NCBI GenBank assembly: GCA_025057695.1
Contig: JANWVB010000006.1
Coordinates: 1 to 25,722 of the forward strand
Origin: Patescibacteria group bacterium
Lineage (GTDB): Bacteria > Patescibacteriota > Microgenomatia > UBA8517
Reading direction: 5' to 3'
Length of the DNA stretch: 25,722 nucleotides
Every line of letters begins with the position of its first letter. Within the stretch, counting starts at the first letter, position 1. The notes beneath the pieces were generated by a model. The model was not told the DNA's origin, made no database searches, and saw nothing but the letters and a program-made list of their open reading frames with translations. The position numbers and the translations under genes are program-made. Of the stretch, positions 21,816 through 25,722 are shown in pieces.

Positions 21816-21902
21816 GTTGGTTCAATTCCCGAATGAGACTATGTTTAAGTTTATTTTTTTTATCAACTACGGATAATTTTTTGTAGCAATTTTAAATTTG
21901 GT

Positions 21903-22214
21903 TTATTTTGTCAACTTGTTTGCGACAATTAGCAGGACAATAATCAACCCGGTATTTGTTATCGTTGCGATTTCTAAATATTTTAAAATAGCAACGCTTG
22001 TCAAAAAAGATGATAAAAGAATTGGAATTCTATAGCTTTGAATAAAAAGTTTTAGAAAACTGAATGTTGACAAAAATAAAAAAACGCAAAAAAGCAAAAT
22101 AATAGAAAAAGTATCAGGAGATGTTTGTGTGACGATTAATATTATTCCCGCAATGGAAAATGCAAATAAGATTTTGTAAAAATGCTTTTGCCAGACTTTA
22201 GCAAAGATTATCAT
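21903..22214 (-). CDS. Small four-helix membrane protein, unknown
   Basis: The 103-residue product is hydrophobic almost throughout, with about four transmembrane helices (approx. 10-28, 33-57, 60-80, 82-100) and a basic N-terminus (MIIFAKVWQKHFYK) that predicts a cytoplasmic start. No family is recognised. It is divergent from rmuC with only 25 bp between start codons. TATCAT on the minus strand (22229 to 22224) is its probable -10, leaving a leader of about 3 nt. Confidence 0.55.
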   Translation of the reverse strand: MIIFAKVWQKHFYKILFAFSIAGIILIVTQTSPDTFSIILLFCVFLFLSTFSFLKLFIQSYRIPILLSSFLTSVAILKYLEIATITNTGLIIVLLIVANKLTK

Positions 22215-22223
22215 ACTAAGTTA

Positions 22224-22233
22224 ATGATACAAT
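22224..22233. promoter_or_regulatory. Overlapping divergent -10 boxes: 103-aa gene and rmuC
   Basis: ATGATACAAT carries TATCAT on the minus strand (22229 to 22224) and TACAAT on the plus strand (22228-22233), overlapping by the shared TA. The rmuC side has an extended -10 TG (22225-22226) and exactly six bases before ATG 22240, so rmuC would be leaderless. The geometry is the same as at 422-431. Confidence 0.55.
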
Positions 22234-22239
22234 CATTTT

Positions 22240-23247
22240 ATGGAAACAGTTATTGTTTTAGTTTCCGTTTTGATTCTGGGACTAGCCGCTATTATTTTTT
22301 TCATAAATCACAAGCTTAATCAAATTCGTAGTTTCAACCAAAACAATCAGGAACTTATAAAAATTTTTGAACTTTTAAAGAACAATTCTTTAGAAGACAG
22401 ACGGTTGCTTCTTGAGTCTTTGCAGAAAAACACTAATTCTTTAAACGAAAGATTAGATAACGCGGTAAAAGTGATTGCGAGTGTGCAAAGAAATTTGGGA
22501 GAGATGGCGGAGATAGGGCGGGGGATTAAAGAATTGCAGGAGTTTTTAAAAAATCCAAAATTAAGAGGTAGAATGGGGGAGCATATCTTAAATCAATTGC
22601 TGACACAAATGTTGCCCAAACAATCTTTTCACTTGCAATATTCTTTTAGAAGTGGGGAAAAAGTGGATGCCGCCGTAATAACATCAGCAGGCATTATTCC
22701 TATTGATTCTAAATTCCCAATGGAGAATTTCAGGAAGATGATGGATGCCCAAGATACTGAAAGTAGAAAAACTTATGAAAAGGCTTTTGAGAATGATGTT
22801 AAGCGTCATATGGAAGCGATTTCTAGAAAGTATATTCTAATAGAGGAGGGAACAATTGATTACGCTTTGATGTATGTTCCTTCCGAAGCTGTTTATTATG
22901 AAATAGTTAATAACACAAAACTTTTTGAATACGCTGGAGAGAAAAAAGTTTTGCCTGTGTCTCCCACCACATTTTACGCTTTTCTAAAAGCCATACTTAT
23001 GAGTTTTGAAGGGCAAAAAATTGAGGAAAAAGCTCGCGAGATTTTATCAACTGTCAAAGCCATACAAAAAGAATATGATACAGTAGAGGAAAATTTGGGA
23101 GTTTTGCAACGTCATATTACTAATGCGAATAATATGTTGGCTAATGTTTTAATTTCATTTAGATTGTTAGGACAAAAAATATCTAGCACAAAGATGATCG
23201 GAGACAGATTGGGTAAAGAAAATCAAGATAAAGTTTTGCAAGGGTAG
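22240..23247 (+). CDS. rmuC: RmuC-family DNA recombination protein
   Basis: RmuC limits inversions and rearrangements at inverted repeats in E. coli; the core is a predicted nuclease-like domain. The 335-residue protein has an N-terminal membrane helix (about 3-23), a coiled-coil stretch (about 25-95) and the conserved RmuC core. Core segments are LKNPKLRGRMGEHILNQLLT (about 107-126), FRSGEKVDAAVITSAGIIPI, DSKFPMENFRKM, EEGTIDYALMYVPSEAVYYE and LPVSPTTFYAFLKAI. It is shorter than E. coli RmuC (about 475 residues), mainly in the coiled coil and tail. It converges with the 133-aa gene. Confidence 0.92.
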   Translation: METVIVLVSVLILGLAAIIFFINHKLNQIRSFNQNNQELIKIFELLKNNSLEDRRLLLESLQKNTNSLNERLDNAVKVIASVQRNLGEMAEIGRGIKELQEFLKNPKLRGRMGEHILNQLLTQMLPKQSFHLQYSFRSGEKVDAAVITSAGIIPIDSKFPMENFRKMMDAQDTESRKTYEKAFENDVKRHMEAISRKYILIEEGTIDYALMYVPSEAVYYEIVNNTKLFEYAGEKKVLPVSPTTFYAFLKAILMSFEGQKIEEKAREILSTVKAIQKEYDTVEENLGVLQRHITNANNMLANVLISFRLLGQKISSTKMIGDRLGKENQDKVLQG

Positions 23248-23304
23248 AGTTTTGGATTGTTTCAATTTATTTTATTTTTAATTTATGGTTAAAGTTTTTA
23301 TCTC

Positions 23305-23706
23305 TCAATGAGATTTGTTTTTGTCTTCTGATACCCAATTGTTTATTTCTTGCCAAAACAGCTCTTCATTAAAATTTCCAGATTTGTCCAGGTATTTAGC
23401 CAAAATGTCCATAGCAAAAAATAAGAGCCTGTGATTTCCAAAAACTTTTAATCGAACTCGAGTTTGCCCAAGAGCTACGACTTTGGTTTCTTTAATCAAA
23501 TTGTTCCCATCGGGAGTTTTTCTTTCAACAATATATTGTTCTTGTTGTTTTGCTAGGATTTCAATTGATATTTGAATTCCAAGCAAGTAGGCCGTTTTTT
23601 CCAAAGATTCAATTCTGGATAATGAATAGTCGACCTCATGTATATATGGCGGAGCTTGATTATTATGTGTTTCATTTAATACTGAAGGTATTTCTATTAA
23701 TGTCAT
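23305..23706 (-). CDS. Unknown 133-aa protein
   Basis: No family is recognised. The protein is soluble, with an N-terminal extended segment (TLIEIPSVLNETHNNQAPPY), a helix (SLSRIESLEKTAYLLGIQIS, about 28-47), a strand-rich centre (QYIVERKTPDG, KVVALGQTRVRLKVFGNHRL) and a Trp-containing acidic helical tail (EELFWQEINNWVSEDKNKSH). It is divergent from uvrD with 34 bp between starts. It has the clearest SD-like sequence of the window (AAGGAG, 8 nt before ATG), although the overlapping TATAAC -10 at 23726 to 23721 would leave that SD outside the transcript. Confidence 0.55.
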   Translation of the reverse strand: MTLIEIPSVLNETHNNQAPPYIHEVDYSLSRIESLEKTAYLLGIQISIEILAKQQEQYIVERKTPDGNNLIKETKVVALGQTRVRLKVFGNHRLLFFAMDILAKYLDKSGNFNEELFWQEINNWVSEDKNKSH

Positions 23707-23720
23707 TTTAAGCTCTCCTT

Positions 23721-23728
23721 GTTATAAT
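23721..23728. promoter_or_regulatory. Divergent -10 region: 133-aa gene and uvrD
   Basis: Perfect TATAAT on the plus strand (23723-23728) lies 12 nt before the uvrD ATG, giving a leader of about 6 nt. The minus strand of nearly the same bases reads TATAAC (23726 to 23721) and could serve the 133-aa gene. Confidence 0.5.
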
Positions 23729-23740
23729 CATTTTTTAGCT

Positions 23741-25722
23741 ATGCACAATGACAAATTCTTGAACCAAAAACAAAAAGAGGCAGTTGAATATGATAACGGA
23801 CCTCTTTTAATTATAGCAGGCGCCGGGACTGGCAAAACCACTGTAATTACGGAAAGAATCAAACATTTGGTACTTAACAAAAATTTAAAATCTAGCAATA
23901 TTTTGGCTTTAACTTTTACCGAAAAAGCTTCTAAGGAAATGGAAGAAAGGGTAGATGTTGTTATGCCTTATGGATATTGGGATATGTGGATTTCCACTTT
24001 TCATAGTTTTTGCGAGAGAATTTTGCGTTCTTGGGCATTTCATATTGGTTATGATCCTTCTTTTAAACTAATGTCGACATTGGAATCAATAGCTTTTATA
24101 AAAAAGCATTTATATAAATTTAGATTGTCGTATTTTAGACCTCTTGGGAACCCAAATAGGTTTATTGATCATCTTATCGCGCATTTTAGTAGATTGCAGG
24201 ATGAAGATATTGCGCCAAATCAATATTTGGAATGGATAAAGCTTAAAAGTGAAAATTTTGGGCTGAAATTAGATGAATTGCAAAAAATAGATGAAATTAA
24301 AAATGACGAGAAAGCCATAGAGCTTGCGAAATGGTTTGAACTTGCAAAAGCGTATGAAACTTATGAATTTTTGAAAGTAGAGGAGAGGGTGATGGATTTT
24401 GGTGATTTAATTACAAAAACTTTAAAACTATTTCGCGAACGTCCGAATATATTATCAATGTACCGTTTGCAATTTGCACAGATTTTAGTCGATGAGTTTC
24501 AAGATACAAATGTCGCACAATATGAATTATTAAAACTGATTGCGCCGCCATCGGCAAACCCCAATATTGTTGTTGTTGGAGATGATAGTCAATCTATTTA
24601 TAAATTTAGAGGCGCCGCAATTTCAAACATAATGCATTTCATGGACGACTACCCTACCGCAAAAACTGTTGTGTTAACTGAAAATTATAGATCAACTCAA
24701 ACCATTTTGGATGCCGCTTACAGATTGATTCAACATAACAACCCTGATACTTTGGAAGCAAGACTTGGCATAGAAAAGAAGCTGGTTAGCAAAAGGAATG
24801 TTAAAAAAGATTGTAAAATCGAACTTTTTCATGCTCCGAAAGACAATTTAGAAGCTGAAGAAGTGGCGGATGAGATACAAAGATTGGTAAGCCAGAATTT
24901 ATCTCAAGCGGAATATGGTGATGGCGAACTTCCAATAAATTATTCTGACATTGCCATTTTGGTTCGTGCCAGAAATTATGCTGATATATTTATTAAGGCA
25001 TTATCCAAAAGAGGTATCCCTTATCATTTTTATGGACCATCAAGTTTATTTGAACAGAAAGAAGTGAGTGTTTTGATTTCATATCTTAAGATACTTAAAG
25101 ATCAGAGAGACGATACTTCTTGGTTTAACTTATTGACATCGTCCCCTATTAACGTACCTTTAAAAGACTTGACTTTAATGTTGTCAGTTGTTGCCAGAAA
25201 GAACTTAAGTTTAATAGATCTTTTTGATGATTTAGACAGCATTCAAAAGTTAGAAGCTGAGACTAAAAGCAAAATAAAAAATATAACCGATTTGGTTGGC
25301 AAACATTTATATGAGATAAAAGATAAACCGGCTGGGCAAATACTTGTTAGTTTTGTTAATGAGATGGAAATACTTGAAGAGTTTATAAATGAAAATTCTT
25401 TTGAATCTTTAGATAAAGCCCAGAATATAACAAGATTTTTACAGGAGATAGTTGCTTTTGAATCCCAGAACAAGGATTCAAGCATTTTTTCTGTTTTGGA
25501 GTGGATAGATTTAGTTGCGGAGCTGGGAGAAAAAACTATTTTATCCCAGCAGGATTATGTCAAAGAAAATGCGGTTAACATTATGACTGTGCATTCCGCA
25601 AAAGGTCTTGAGTTTCCTGTTGTTTTTTTGGTTAATCTTGTATCAGAGCGTTTTCCAAGTCGTAATAAAGGGGAAGCAATACCTATACCTGATGAGTTGA
25701 TTAAAGAAGTTTTGCCAATGGG
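23741..25722 (+). CDS. UvrD/PcrA/Rep-type superfamily 1 DNA helicase (3' end outside window)
   Basis: This ATP-dependent 3'-5' DNA helicase acts in excision repair, replication restart and recombination control. The frame is open for 660 residues from ATG 23741 to the window edge. Motifs in order: Q motif region LNQKQKEAVEYDNGPLLIIA (7-26), Walker A AGAGTGKTT (26-34, K32), ILALTFTEKASKEMEER (Ia), WISTFHSFCERIL (Ib), the DEFQDTN box (motif II, near 24490-24510), VVGDDSQSIYKFRGA (III), LTENYRSTQTI (IV) and MTVHSAKGLEFPVVFLVNL (V). The frame was checked at 23741, 24578 and 25583 and is consistent. The final motif VI (QRLxYVAxTRA) and tail lie beyond the window. UvrD versus PcrA versus Rep cannot be settled from this part. 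Confidence 0.93.
   Translation, partial: MHNDKFLNQKQKEAVEYDNGPLLIIAGAGTGKTTVITERIKHLVLNKNLKSSNILALTFTEKASKEMEERVDVVMPYGYWDMWISTFHSFCERILRSWAFHIGYDPSFKLMSTLESIAFIKKHLYKFRLSYFRPLGNPNRFIDHLIAHFSRLQDEDIAPNQYLEWIKLKSENFGLKLDELQKIDEIKNDEKAIELAKWFELAKAYETYEFLKVEERVMDFGDLITKTLKLFRERPNILSMYRLQFAQILVDEFQDTNVAQYELLKLIAPPSANPNIVVVGDDSQSIYKFRGAAISNIMHFMDDYPTAKTVVLTENYRSTQTILDAAYRLIQHNNPDTLEARLGIEKKLVSKRNVKKDCKIELFHAPKDNLEAEEVADEIQRLVSQNLSQAEYGDGELPINYSDIAILVRARNYADIFIKALSKRGIPYHFYGPSSLFEQKEVSVLISYLKILKDQRDDTSWFNLLTSSPINVPLKDLTLMLSVVARKNLSLIDLFDDLDSIQKLEAETKSKIKNITDLVGKHLYEIKDKPAGQILVSFVNEMEILEEFINENSFESLDKAQNITRFLQEIVAFESQNKDSSIFSVLEWIDLVAELGEKTILSQQDYVKENAVNIMTVHSAKGLEFPVVFLVNLVSERFPSRNKGEAIPIPDELIKEVLPM

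Noticed and set aside
21825..21850. GGTTCAATTCC resembling a tRNA T-arm just after the split unknown gene
   Set aside because: The flanking bases do not form the T-stem, and the preceding 70 bases are coding sequence with no acceptor, D or anticodon arms.
1..25722. Defence island, CRISPR, prophage or transposon
   Set aside because: No repeat array, transposase, integrase, recombinase, phage structural gene or toxin-antitoxin pair was found; the lone methyltransferase is decayed and has no partner nuclease.

Overview
This window is 25.7 kb of AT-rich bacterial chromosome. Short intergenic gaps, small streamlined versions of housekeeping proteins, almost no Shine-Dalgarno sequences and several characteristic small families point to a Candidate Phyla Radiation (Patescibacteria) genome, possibly Microgenomates-like. 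The lineage is inferred from protein style and not proven. TGA behaves as a normal stop (for example at the ends of dnaG and of the RDD gene), so the UGA=Gly recoding of some CPR groups is not seen. No rRNA, tRNA, CRISPR array, insertion sequence or prophage was found, and no stretch over 300 bases lacks a gene or gene remnant.

Layout. 1-3240: smpB (runs off the left edge) and comF are divergent from one 26-bp promoter region, followed by guaC (GMP reductase) and a TraB/TIKI-like protein. 3245-4009: a decayed DNA methyltransferase that lacks its catalytic N-terminal motif. 4090-6769: a membrane-anchored fibronectin-III-like protein and a CPA1 Na+/H+ antiporter. 6877-9798: dnaG and rpoD, the core of the classic macromolecular-synthesis operon. 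9935-10780: a membrane-anchored PEGA/SH3b envelope protein. 10799-16159: a leftward envelope-glycan block with a DPPR-synthase-like UbiA enzyme, a WecA/MraY-like GT4, a small DUF1648-like membrane protein and two GT39-type membrane glycosyltransferases. 16289-17056: an RDD membrane protein with a probable frame problem at its start. 17243-20035: a leftward group of a divergent SAM-hydrolase-like protein, a 101-aa unknown, a previously overlooked 41-aa ORF and a processive-type GT2. 20101-20210: a strong intrinsic terminator with a mini-ORF ending inside its stem. 20248-20598: a TrpR/YerC-family regulator. 20806-21815: an unknown gene split by a -1 frameshift. 21903 to the end: a small membrane protein, rmuC, an unknown 133-aa protein, and a UvrD/PcrA helicase that runs off the right edge.

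How the genes fit together. The centre links replication priming and the primary sigma factor. The glycosyltransferase blocks imply lipid-linked polysaccharide synthesis: GT4 to start on a polyprenyl phosphate, a decaprenyl-phosphate phosphoribosyltransferase-like enzyme to make a pentose donor, GT39 enzymes that use polyprenyl-phosphate sugars, and a GT2. RmuC and UvrD are genome-maintenance proteins.

The most interesting signal is regulatory. Many genes have a near-consensus -10 box only 6-12 nt before the ATG, which suggests leaderless mRNAs. At least two divergent pairs use -10 hexamers that overlap by exactly 2 bp around a shared TA, which suggests symmetric bidirectional promoters. I found no convincing wholly new defence or mobile system here.
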